NCBI GenBank assembly: GCA_913048145.1
Contig: CAJWVP010000180.1
Coordinates: 1-6,304, forward strand
Length of the DNA: 6,304 bases
From: an uncultured Rhodospirillaceae bacterium
Lineage (GTDB): Bacteria; Pseudomonadota; Alphaproteobacteria; Rhodospirillales; Casp-alpha2
Direction of reading: 5' to 3'
Shown here: positions 1 through 5,583 of the stretch, piece after piece
Position numbering within the stretch: position 1 is the first letter of the stretch
Layout: every line of letters starts with the position of its first letter
Notes under the pieces: generated by a model
The model's input: the letters and a program-made list of their open reading frames with translations, nothing else
Databases searched by the model: none
Told to the model about the DNA's origin: nothing
Position numbers and translations under genes: made by a program

Positions 1-524
1 GCCTCATCGGGATTCCGGTCGGGAAGTGCGTGAGGTTTCGGCTGTTCGATGGGTGGGCCACCGAAACCGCCGTTGGCCCGTGCGAAGGTGGTGGAGACAC
101 AGGTGGCCAGAAGCTCTTCGCTCGCCTTGTCAGAAATTTCCCGCTTCGTGTAGATCAAGGCCCCTCGACCTTCACCCTTGTCTATGACTTCCTGCACAGA
201 ATTCTGAGCAACGATGGTTGCCTCCGCCGGCAGGGGCTTGTGCAACTCGATGCTTTGCTCGCCGTGCAGAACTTGCTTCCAGTCAACGCCCGTTTTTGGG
301 TCGCGAACCCAGAAGCCGGGTGTGCCCAATACGGCGGCCATGGTCGGTACTGCCGAGAAGCCTTCCTCTTCGAAGGTGAAGTGTAAGTCGCCTTCATCCA
401 AGGGGCTGGAGCCGAAGCCGAGCCCGAGTGCGTAGAGGATGGAATCCTTCGTCGTGTAGGTCTGCTCGACCGGATCGAAGGACCAGTTTTTGAGTTTGTC
501 ATAATTGATGACCAAATCAGACAT
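1..524 (-). CDS. MaoC-type enoyl-CoA hydratase 2, N-terminal part (cut by left edge)
   Basis: The visible 174 codons match the N-terminal half of the hydratase-2 (MaoC-like) family, which in peroxisomal MFE-2 adds water to trans-2-enoyl-CoA to give (3R)-hydroxyacyl-CoA. Seen: an N-terminal hotdog domain over about residues 10-155, the family signature LHGEQ (86-90) followed by KPLP (96-99), NGGFGG at 151-156, then a linker with HALPDRNPDE (165-174), which in relatives leads into the second, catalytic hotdog. That catalytic part, with the GDxNPxH motif, lies off the left edge, so activity cannot be verified here. Relatives are usually about 280-290 residues, so roughly 110 are missing. The ATG at 524 shares its A with the TAA stop of the upstream SDR gene (TAATG), and only a weak Shine-Dalgarno (GGGA) precedes it, which suggests translational coupling. 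Family assignment is strong; acyl substrate is unknown. Confidence 0.9.
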   Translation of the reverse strand, partial: MSDLVINYDKLKNWSFDPVEQTYTTKDSILYALGLGFGSSPLDEGDLHFTFEEEGFSAVPTMAAVLGTPGFWVRDPKTGVDWKQVLHGEQSIELHKPLPAEATIVAQNSVQEVIDKGEGRGALIYTKREISDKASEELLATCVSTTFARANGGFGGPPIEQPKPHALPDRNPDE

Positions 525-1444
525 TAGACTGGATCCCAGCTAAAGATGTCCTGGCTGCGATGCAGCGGGAAGAACATGGTTTCAAGGGCCGGGAAGGCGT
601 GCTCAAGAACTGTTTCCGGTGTCCAACCCTCCGTCCGTTGCATGCCGCGGAGTGGCCGTGATTGACCCATGAGGAAGATTTCGTTGTTGCGCACCGCGAA
701 GATCTGACCAGTCACGTCCTTGGCCTGGTCTGAGCAAAGCGCCACGACCACGGGCGCGATCTTGTTTGGCGTCATGGCCTTAATCTTCTCGACCCGCGCC
801 GCCTGGGTCTCATCCGCGATGGGGATAGTGCCGATCAGCCGGCTCCAGGCAAATGGTGAGATACAGTTTGATCGCACGCCGAAACGCGACATGTCCAAGG
901 CCAGCGACTTCGAAAGCCCGACGATGCCAAGTTTTGCCGCCGCATAGTTGGCCTGTCCAAAGTTGCCTACGAGGCCGGATGTCGACGTCATGTGTACGAA
1001 ACAACCCGATTCCTGTTTGCGGAAGTGAGGCGCGGCGGCGTTGGCCGTATTGAAGCTGCCCTTCAGGTGGACCCCGATGACCGCGTCCCAGTCATCTTCC
1101 GTCATCTTGTGGAAAATTACATCGCGCAGGTTGCCGGCGTTGTTGACGACGATGTCAATGGCTCCGAAGCTATCCATGGCCTGTTCGATCATGCCGTGCG
1201 CCGCCTTGTTGTCGGCGACCGAGTCAAAATTGGCTTCCGCTTCGCCGCCGGCGTCGCGGATTTCCTTCACCGTCTCCATGGCTGGCATCTGATCGTTGCC
1301 TTCGCCCTCGGCCGTGCCGCCCAGGTCATTAACGATGACCTTGGCGCCGTGGGCCGCCAACATCTTGGCGATATCCGCACCGACCCCGCGCCCAGCGCCG
1401 GTAACGAGGGCGACCTTGTCCTTGACCAATTTCGTGTCTGTCAT
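524..1444 (-). CDS. SDR-family (3R)-hydroxyacyl-CoA dehydrogenase, MFE-2-like
   Basis: This is a 306-residue classical short-chain dehydrogenase. It has the cofactor loop GAGRGVG (16-22), NDLGG (39-43) with Asp40 at the position that favours NAD+, NNAG (101-104) and the catalytic set Ser154, Tyr167, Lys171 within NFGQANYAAAK. The NDLGG loop with its long insert, the DDW (117-119) and the GNFGQANY segment resemble the dehydrogenase domain of peroxisomal multifunctional enzyme 2, which oxidises (3R)-hydroxyacyl-CoA to 3-ketoacyl-CoA. A C-terminal extension of about 50 residues ends in FSWDPV, as in bacterial stand-alone members. I chose the ATG at 1444, not the frame-open ATG at 1501, because GGGGAGAG (1449-1456) precedes it and the glycine loop then falls at the normal distance. 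It is first in an operon with the MaoC hydratase and overlaps it by one base. Substrate chain type is not determined. Confidence 0.93.
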   Translation of the reverse strand: MTDTKLVKDKVALVTGAGRGVGADIAKMLAAHGAKVIVNDLGGTAEGEGNDQMPAMETVKEIRDAGGEAEANFDSVADNKAAHGMIEQAMDSFGAIDIVVNNAGNLRDVIFHKMTEDDWDAVIGVHLKGSFNTANAAAPHFRKQESGCFVHMTSTSGLVGNFGQANYAAAKLGIVGLSKSLALDMSRFGVRSNCISPFAWSRLIGTIPIADETQAARVEKIKAMTPNKIAPVVVALCSDQAKDVTGQIFAVRNNEIFLMGQSRPLRGMQRTEGWTPETVLEHAFPALETMFFPLHRSQDIFSWDPV

Positions 1445-1448
1445 GATG

Positions 1449-1456
1449 CTCTCCCC
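1449..1456 (-). promoter_or_regulatory. Ribosome binding site of the SDR gene
   Basis: On the minus strand GGGGAGAG ends four bases before the ATG at 1444 (six if only GGGGAG is counted). It decides the start: the alternative ATG at 1501 would add 19 residues (beginning MTLCGQFGG) that do not resemble the family's N-terminus. Confidence 0.75.
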
Positions 1457-1517
1457 ATGATCGTTGGCTCTGCGCCCGCCGAATTGCCCACAAAGGGTCA
1501 TGTGAAACGGGGTCGTA

Positions 1518-1546
1518 TTGAAATTTTATTCGCCGTCTTATATTAC
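1518..1546 (+). promoter_or_regulatory. Candidate promoter of the acyl-CoA dehydrogenase-thioesterase operon
   Basis: TTGAAA (1518-1523, five of six matches) is followed after 17 bases by TATTAC (1541-1546, four of six matches); an alternative -10 is TATATT (1539-1544) with a 15-base spacer. A start near 1553 would put the large inverted repeat at 1569-1596 inside the transcribed leader, a roadblock position for a repressor. Assigned by eye and uncertain. Confidence 0.35.
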
Positions 1547-1555
1547 GCAGGCGAA
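1529..1555. repeat. Short inverted repeat around the overlapping -10 elements
   Basis: TTCGCC (1529-1534) and GGCGAA (1550-1555) are exact inverted copies 15 bases apart. They enclose the TA-rich stretch carrying both candidate -10 boxes. Six-base arms can arise by chance, so a regulatory role is only a possibility. Confidence 0.3.
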
Positions 1556-1566
1556 CGAATTGTCGA
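1537..1566 (-). promoter_or_regulatory. Candidate sigma70-type promoter of the SDR-MaoC operon
   Basis: On the minus strand TCGACA (1566-1561, five of six matches to TTGACA) and TATAAG (1542-1537, five of six matches to TATAAT) are separated by 18 bases. Transcription would begin near 1530, giving a leader of about 85 bases. It overlaps the candidate promoter of the opposite operon, so the two could interfere. Recognised by eye only. Confidence 0.4.
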
Positions 1567-1568
1567 TT

Positions 1569-1596
1569 CCGTTTTCGAAATACTATTTCAAAACGG
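1569..1596. repeat. Near-perfect inverted repeat, probable operator between divergent operons
   Basis: The left arm CCGTTTT-C-GAAATA (1569-1582) and right arm TATTTCAAAACGG (1584-1596) match over 13 bases once the single extra C at 1576 is skipped, with one base between them. It ends three bases before the Shine-Dalgarno of the acyl-CoA dehydrogenase gene and lies just upstream of the candidate SDR -35. The lack of a following T-run argues against a terminator; a dimeric repressor site is the natural reading, although the transcript could also fold into a hairpin close to the ribosome site. No regulator gene is in the window, so its binder is unknown. Confidence 0.65.
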
Positions 1597-1598
1597 CT

Positions 1599-1606
1599 GA
1601 GGAGGG
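1599..1606 (+). promoter_or_regulatory. Strong ribosome binding site deciding a GTG start
   Basis: GAGGAGGG sits eight bases before GTG at 1615. No ATG occurs in frame near the expected N-terminus, so this site supports GTG as the start of the acyl-CoA dehydrogenase. Confidence 0.8.
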
Positions 1607-1614
1607 CTCAAGGC

Positions 1615-2775
1615 GTGATTTCACACGCGATTCCACGGACGATTTTCAACGAGGAACATGAGGTTTTCCGCCAATCCGTGCGTCGGTTCACGGAGGAGGA
1701 AATTACTCCCTATCACGACCAATGGGAAAGGGACGGCCAGGTCAGCCGAGAAGTTTGGCTGAAGGCAGGTGAGCAGGGTTTCCTATGCTCGTCCGTGCCC
1801 GAAGAATACGGGGGGAGCGGCGCCGACTTCCTCTTCTCTACGATCTTGTTGGAAGAAATGGCCTACGCCAACGCCACAGGGCCGGGTTTTCACCTGCATT
1901 CGGAAATTGTCGCACCCTATATCACGCACTACGGCACCGAAGAGCAGAAACGCAAATGGTTCCCGAAAATGATTTCGGGCGAGTGCATTACCGCCATTGC
2001 CATGACTGAACCGGGCGCGGGTTCGGATTTGCAGGGGATCAAGACGACGGCGATCAAGGATGGCAATGAATACGTCATCAACGGCCAGAAGGTGTTCATC
2101 ACCAACGGTCAGATGGCAGACTTGGTGATCGTCGCCTGCAAGACTAATCCCACCGAGGGGGCGAAGGGCATGAGCCTCGTTATCGTCGAACGCGGTGACG
2201 AGGGCTTCGCGCGTGGTCGCAACCTGGATAAGATCGGCTTCCATGCCCAGGACACGTCTGAGTTGTTCTTCGATAACGTCCGGGTGCCGACCTTCAATCT
2301 TTTGGGAGAAGAGGGCCGCGGCTTCGTGCAATTGGTAGAGCAATTGCCCCAGGAACGCCTGATCGTCGCCGTCAGGTGTGTCGCCCAGGTCGAAGCGGCG
2401 CTGCAATGGACGGTCGAATACACCAACGAACGCAAGGCGTTCGGCAAGCCCCTGGCCGGGTTCCAGAACACGCGCTTCAAGCTAGCCGAAATTCAGGCCG
2501 AGTTGGTGACCCAGCGAGTCTTCATCGACAAATGTATCGAGCTTCTGTTGGCTGGCGAGTTGGATGCCGTGACCGGGGCCATCGCGAAAATGAAGACGTC
2601 GGAATTCATGTGCCAGGCGTTGGATGACTGCCTGCAGATGCACGGCGGTTACGGCTTCATGGCGGAATTTCCTATCGCCAAGGCCTGGGCGGACAACCGC
2701 TACGCGCGGATCGCCGGTGGCTCCACCGAGATCATGAAGGAAATCATCAGCCGCGAACTGACAGGACAGCGCTGA
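1615..2775 (+). CDS. Acyl-CoA dehydrogenase, long-chain/isovaleryl-type active site
   Basis: A full-length 386-residue FAD-dependent acyl-CoA dehydrogenase, which introduces the trans-2 double bond into an acyl-CoA and passes electrons to an electron-transfer flavoprotein. Domain order is normal: N-terminal helical part (about 10-125), beta domain opening with AMTEPGAGSDLQG (129-141), C-terminal helical part with RKAFGKP (273-279) and QMHGGYGF (341-348), then AGGSTEIM (367-374). The usual catalytic Glu of medium-chain enzymes (YEG motif) is Gly368 here. As in long-chain and isovaleryl enzymes, the base is probably Glu247 in PQERLIV (245-251). The closing STEIMKEIISREL resembles long-chain members. 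It starts with GTG behind a strong ribosome site, diverges from the SDR-MaoC operon and is followed after four bases by a thioesterase. It would supply the enoyl-CoA for the MaoC hydratase. The actual substrate cannot be read from sequence. Confidence 0.95.
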   Translation: MISHAIPRTIFNEEHEVFRQSVRRFTEEEITPYHDQWERDGQVSREVWLKAGEQGFLCSSVPEEYGGSGADFLFSTILLEEMAYANATGPGFHLHSEIVAPYITHYGTEEQKRKWFPKMISGECITAIAMTEPGAGSDLQGIKTTAIKDGNEYVINGQKVFITNGQMADLVIVACKTNPTEGAKGMSLVIVERGDEGFARGRNLDKIGFHAQDTSELFFDNVRVPTFNLLGEEGRGFVQLVEQLPQERLIVAVRCVAQVEAALQWTVEYTNERKAFGKPLAGFQNTRFKLAEIQAELVTQRVFIDKCIELLLAGELDAVTGAIAKMKTSEFMCQALDDCLQMHGGYGFMAEFPIAKAWADNRYARIAGGSTEIMKEIISRELTGQR

Positions 2776-2779
2776 TCCC

Positions 2780-3196
2780 GTGGTCGCCGATACGCCGCCG
2801 ATAAGTAGCATTGAAACGGGCGAATTCCAGAAACTCATCGGTTATGAGATCACCGACTGGGGCCCCGGTTTCGCGGTGATTGAGTTGGAGTTGAAGGACG
2901 AACATTGCAACCGTCACGGCAACCCGCATGGCGGTGTGCTGATGACGTTACTGGACGCGGCCTGCACTCGAGCCGGCACGGTCGATTCCGAGACCCACGA
3001 AATTGGTCGCGCCGCGACGATTAGCGTGTCGACCAACTTCATTAGTGTGGCGCAGGGCGGCAAGCTGCGGATCGAGGGTAAGAAGACTGGAGGCGGTCGC
3101 CGTCTATTTTTTGCTGAGGCTCATGCCTATGACGAAGAAGGCAACCTTGTCGCCTCGGCAGTGGGTACGTGCCGATATGCCTCGAATGCAAAATAA
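2780..3196 (+). CDS. PaaI-family hotdog thioesterase
   Basis: A 138-residue single hotdog-domain protein of the PaaI/YbgC-like acyl-CoA thioesterase group, which hydrolyses acyl-CoA to free acid and CoA in the cytoplasm. The family signature NxxGxxHGG is present as N44, G47, H50, G51, G52, followed by VLMTLLDAA, in which Asp59 occupies the likely catalytic acid position. Length is typical. The start is GTG at 2780: an in-frame stop at 2759-2761 and the lack of other start codons leave it as the only reasonable choice. It begins four bases after the dehydrogenase stop with only a weak, distant AGGA, so translation is probably coupled. Beside a beta-oxidation set it may release stalled or dead-end CoA esters and recycle CoA, but this role is inferred from position only. 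Confidence 0.88.
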   Translation: MVADTPPISSIETGEFQKLIGYEITDWGPGFAVIELELKDEHCNRHGNPHGGVLMTLLDAACTRAGTVDSETHEIGRAATISVSTNFISVAQGGKLRIEGKKTGGGRRLFFAEAHAYDEEGNLVASAVGTCRYASNAK

Positions 3197-3414
3197 CCAA
3201 CTCGCATGCGGGTAGATCTAGACTAAGACTTGAATGGACGCCCCCTTGCCTCCTCATTGAGGTTCACACAGCGTTGAATGTGCGAAATTGGGAAGGGGTG
3301 ATAACCGCGTGCCAAATGATGACCGCAACGTATTCAAAAAGAAGCGATGATTTGGCTTGTCAAAGTTTCCATCCCTACCGGTGCCAGCGCTTAAGGGCGT
3401 AGGACTGACCCAGG
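3197..3414. other. Convergent intergenic gap, no gene seen
   Basis: This 218-base gap lies between the stop of the thioesterase and the stop of the CoA-transferase. I find no start and ribosome site pair, no coding-like frame and no tRNA. It contains several small palindromes (CGCATGCG near 3204, TAGATCTA near 3213, imperfect hairpins at 3252-3286) and a distant pair GCCAAAT (3311-3317) / ATTTGGC (3350-3356). None is followed by a clear T-run, so no intrinsic terminator can be called. Confidence 0.6.
3252..3286. repeat. Two adjacent small inverted repeats in the convergent gap
   Basis: CCTCA-T-TGAGG (3252-3262) is followed immediately by TTCACACA (3263-3270) and TGTGCGAA (3279-3286). The second pair has one mismatch that becomes a G-U pair in minus-strand RNA, around an eight-base loop. 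The position between two converging operons suits transcript 3' end structure or processing, but no T-run follows on either strand. Confidence 0.3.
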
Positions 3415-4617
3415 TCAGACGATCCGCGCCGTCCGCAGTTCCGAAATCTTCGCTTTCGTGTAGCCGAGTGTAGCGAGAATTTCGTCCGTGTGCTCGCCCA
3501 ATTTTGGTGGCCGGGTGCGCACTTCGCCTGGCGTTTTGGTTAAGCGCACCGGTGTCGCGACGATTGGAATGTCCTTGGTGACGCCGGGGTAGGTCGTTTT
3601 CCGCAGCATTCCGCTCTCGCGGACGTGCTCGTTCTCCAGCGCCTGGCGCGGTGACAGCACGGGAGAGGAGGGTATGCGGGCTTCCGCCAATTGGGCGAGC
3701 GCGTCTTTGGTCGTCCGCTTGGCGCACCAATCGCGCATGCGATCGCTGACCGCTTCAGAATTATAGCCGCGGGTGACATCGTCCTTGAAACGGGGGTCGG
3801 TGAGCCAGTGATCTTCGTCGCCGCCGTCGGCACGCATCAGTTCGACCCAGCGCTCAAACATAGGTTGGCCGGCGGAGGTGACGAAGATATGCCCGTCCTT
3901 GGTCTTGAAGTCATCGGCGGGTGCGGCGATCTGGCCTCGATTCAGGGTCGCTTCGCGGTCCGTTTCCAAGACATGTTGTTCGATCATCAAAGCATTCGTG
4001 GTCGCCAGCGCGGACGCCAACAATGCACCCTGAACTTCCTGGCCTTCCCCGGTGGCGTCGCGGTGCCGGAGCGCTGCCATAGCGCCGAAGGCGGACAGGG
4101 AGGCCGTCGCGTAATCGACCCACGGCGAGAAGGACTTCACCGGTTGGCCTGGGGTGCCTGAGATATACATGTTGCCGCACATGGCCTGGGCGACGGAATC
4201 GAGCCCCACCTTTGTGGCATAGGGCCCCATGGTGCCGAAGGCCGTGGCGGTGACCAGGATAATGTCTTCCTTGTTGGCTTTTAGAGTTTTGTAGTCCAGG
4301 CCCAATTGCTCCAGGGCCCTGGGTGGCATGTTGGCGATGACGATGTCGGCGGTGGCTACCAGTTTGTCCTGAATGGCGCGGCCCTCCGGTTTCGTGGGGT
4401 TGAGGGTCAGGCACTGCTTGTTCCGGTTGCATTGCACGAACATGGCGCCGGTGATGTCTTCTTCGCCAAGCGGGTACATACCCCGGTCTTCCCCGCCGTC
4501 CACCTTTTCAATGCGGATCACCTCGGCGCCCATGTCCGCCAGTAAAGCGCCGCACCACGGCCCGGCGATGAATCGGCCAAAATCCAACACCCGAATTCCT
4601 TCGAGGACACCCGTCAT
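3415..4617 (-). CDS. Family III CoA-transferase (CaiB/BaiF, formyl-CoA transferase-like)
   Basis: A full-length 400-residue family III CoA-transferase, which moves CoA from a donor thioester to a carboxylic acid through an aspartyl-CoA intermediate. Seen: the N-terminal LEGIRVLDFGRFIAGPWCG start (5-23), AEVIRIEKVDGG (31-42), AFGTMGPYA (126-134), and the catalytic Asp168 in PWVDYATA (165-172), which lines up with Asp169 of formyl-CoA transferase. TGEGQEV follows at 189-195. SAGQP (248-252) corresponds to the glycine loop over the active site, and the tail has PPKLGEHTDEIL (370-381). Dimers in this family are interlocked. AGGAG (4624-4628) precedes the ATG at the right distance. It follows the TfdA-like dioxygenase gene after 18 bases in an operon, so it probably activates the product or the substrate of that oxygenase. 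Substrate cannot be told from sequence; carnitine, oxalate and aromatic-acid enzymes share these motifs. Confidence 0.93.
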   Translation of the reverse strand: MTGVLEGIRVLDFGRFIAGPWCGALLADMGAEVIRIEKVDGGEDRGMYPLGEEDITGAMFVQCNRNKQCLTLNPTKPEGRAIQDKLVATADIVIANMPPRALEQLGLDYKTLKANKEDIILVTATAFGTMGPYATKVGLDSVAQAMCGNMYISGTPGQPVKSFSPWVDYATASLSAFGAMAALRHRDATGEGQEVQGALLASALATTNALMIEQHVLETDREATLNRGQIAAPADDFKTKDGHIFVTSAGQPMFERWVELMRADGGDEDHWLTDPRFKDDVTRGYNSEAVSDRMRDWCAKRTTKDALAQLAEARIPSSPVLSPRQALENEHVRESGMLRKTTYPGVTKDIPIVATPVRLTKTPGEVRTRPPKLGEHTDEILATLGYTKAKISELRTARIV

Positions 4618-4623
4618 AATCGT

Positions 4624-4628
4624 CTCCT
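4624..4628 (-). promoter_or_regulatory. Ribosome binding site of the CoA-transferase
   Basis: AGGAG on the minus strand ends six bases before the ATG at 4617 and lies wholly in the 18-base gap after the dioxygenase stop (4636-4638). This indicates independent initiation on a shared transcript. Confidence 0.75.
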
Positions 4629-4635
4629 GATCATC

Positions 4636-5523
4636 TTAACCTGCTTGGGAAATCTCCGGATAACCGGCATATTCGTCTATCGCGGCGGGATTGGAAATAG
4701 TCGTTCGCTGCATCAACCGGCGGTGTTTGGTTACGTCGAAGGGGGTGGCACGGTGCAGCGTTGCTCGGTTGTCCCAGACAATAGTGTCGCCGGTCTGCCA
4801 TTTGTGCACGTAAATCTCGTTGGGCGCGGTGGCCCGGTCCAGGAGGTCATCAAGCATGGTTTGGCTTTCGTCTGCGTTCCAACCGACGATACACTTGGCG
4901 TGCGCGCCGATCATCAGGGACTTGCGGCCAGTGACCGGATTGGTTTGAACCAGAGGGTGACGGGCCGGCGGGTTCTCAGCGCGCTGGGCGTCATTGAAGA
5001 CGAAGCCCGACCGGGCTCGCGACCAGGCGAAGTCGTGTTCCACGACGCAGCCGTCTAATCGGGCCTGTGTCGCCGGGTCCAGAGCTTCGTATACGGCGCG
5101 GGTGGAGGCAAATTCCGTGTCGCCGCCGGTAGGGGGGACTTCGCGCGCGGTGAGCATGGAGCACAACGATGGTATCTCCTTGAAGGTGCTGTCCGCATGC
5201 CAGAGCATATTGCCCTTCTGATAGAATATGCGCTTGTCATCTGGTTTCATGGTTTCCCCGGTGGCAATGTCGATGTTGGATTGCCGAGCAAAGGGCGTGC
5301 CAACTGCGGGATTGACGCTGACTGTTGTTTCTAAGGGCCCAAAGCGCTCAGAGAACGCTACTTGTTGATCGTCGTCTATCAGTTGGCCGCGCGCCACAAT
5401 GACGCCGTGCGCCTCAAAAGCGGCCCGAACGACGTCAAAGCCTTCGTTGGATAAGTTAGTCAAATCGACACCGGAAATCTCAGCGCCAAAGTGTTTGGTC
5501 AGCGGTGTGACGATAATGGTCAT
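4636..5523 (-). CDS. TfdA/TauD-family Fe(II)/2-oxoglutarate dioxygenase
   Basis: A 295-residue non-heme iron dioxygenase that would couple decarboxylation of 2-oxoglutarate to hydroxylation of a substrate, often an acid or sulfonate. The iron ligands are visible: His109 and Asp111 in LWHADSTF (107-114) and His257 in WDNRATLHR (250-258). Arg269 and Arg273 in HRRLMQRTT (267-275) suit 2-oxoglutarate and substrate binding, with a one-residue shift from TauD. Segments such as PPTGGDTEF (130-138), GRKSLMIGAHA (199-209) and WDNRATLHR look closer to TfdA, the 2,4-D ether-cleaving enzyme, than to taurine dioxygenase, but this is from memory of those families and does not fix the substrate. The ATG at 5523 is preferred over the upstream ATG at 5592 because GGAGG (5529-5533) precedes it and MTIIVTPLTKHFGAEI is the normal N-terminus. 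It is first in an operon with the CoA-transferase. Confidence 0.93.
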   Translation of the reverse strand: MTIIVTPLTKHFGAEISGVDLTNLSNEGFDVVRAAFEAHGVIVARGQLIDDDQQVAFSERFGPLETTVSVNPAVGTPFARQSNIDIATGETMKPDDKRIFYQKGNMLWHADSTFKEIPSLCSMLTAREVPPTGGDTEFASTRAVYEALDPATQARLDGCVVEHDFAWSRARSGFVFNDAQRAENPPARHPLVQTNPVTGRKSLMIGAHAKCIVGWNADESQTMLDDLLDRATAPNEIYVHKWQTGDTIVWDNRATLHRATPFDVTKHRRLMQRTTISNPAAIDEYAGYPEISQAG

Positions 5524-5528
5524 TGTAG

Positions 5529-5533
5529 CCTCC
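5529..5533 (-). promoter_or_regulatory. Ribosome binding site of the dioxygenase
   Basis: GGAGG on the minus strand ends five bases before the ATG at 5523. It makes the longer reading from 5592, which would add 23 family-atypical residues, unlikely. Confidence 0.75.
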
Positions 5534-5547
5534 GTGAAACCAGCTGA

Positions 5548-5576
5548 ATTATTCTTGCAGCGGTATGCTCCGGCAA
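5548..5576 (-). promoter_or_regulatory. Candidate promoter of the dioxygenase-CoA-transferase operon
   Basis: On the minus strand TTGCCG (5576-5571, four of six matches) and AATAAT (5553-5548, five of six matches) are separated by 17 bases. Transcription would start near 5541. The TTTGAAAC-type repeats lie immediately upstream, a position suited to an activator. Called by eye. Confidence 0.4.
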
Positions 5577-5583
5577 TAAGGTG

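Noticed and set aside
1445..1501. Longer SDR reading from ATG at 1501
   Set aside because: The added 19 residues do not resemble SDR N-termini, while a good ribosome site precedes the ATG at 1444.
992..1600. Open frame of 202 codons on the plus strand opposite the SDR gene
   Set aside because: It lies antisense to a gene with full family motifs, its translation shows no recognisable domain, and no ribosome site was seen. It is a shadow of the GC-rich SDR codons.
1783..2406. Open frame of 207 codons on the minus strand within the acyl-CoA dehydrogenase
   Set aside because: It is a mirror frame of a clearly coding gene with intact motifs throughout; the antisense translation is composition-biased and unrecognisable.
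3336..3360. Possible intrinsic terminator on the minus strand (AAGC/GCTT then TTTTT)
   Set aside because: The stem is only four base pairs with a nine-base loop, too weak to call.
3254..3730. Open frame of 158 codons on the minus strand reaching from the CoA-transferase into the convergent gap
   Set aside because: Most of it overlaps the CoA-transferase C-terminus in another frame, and its translation is Arg/Pro-rich with no family resemblance.
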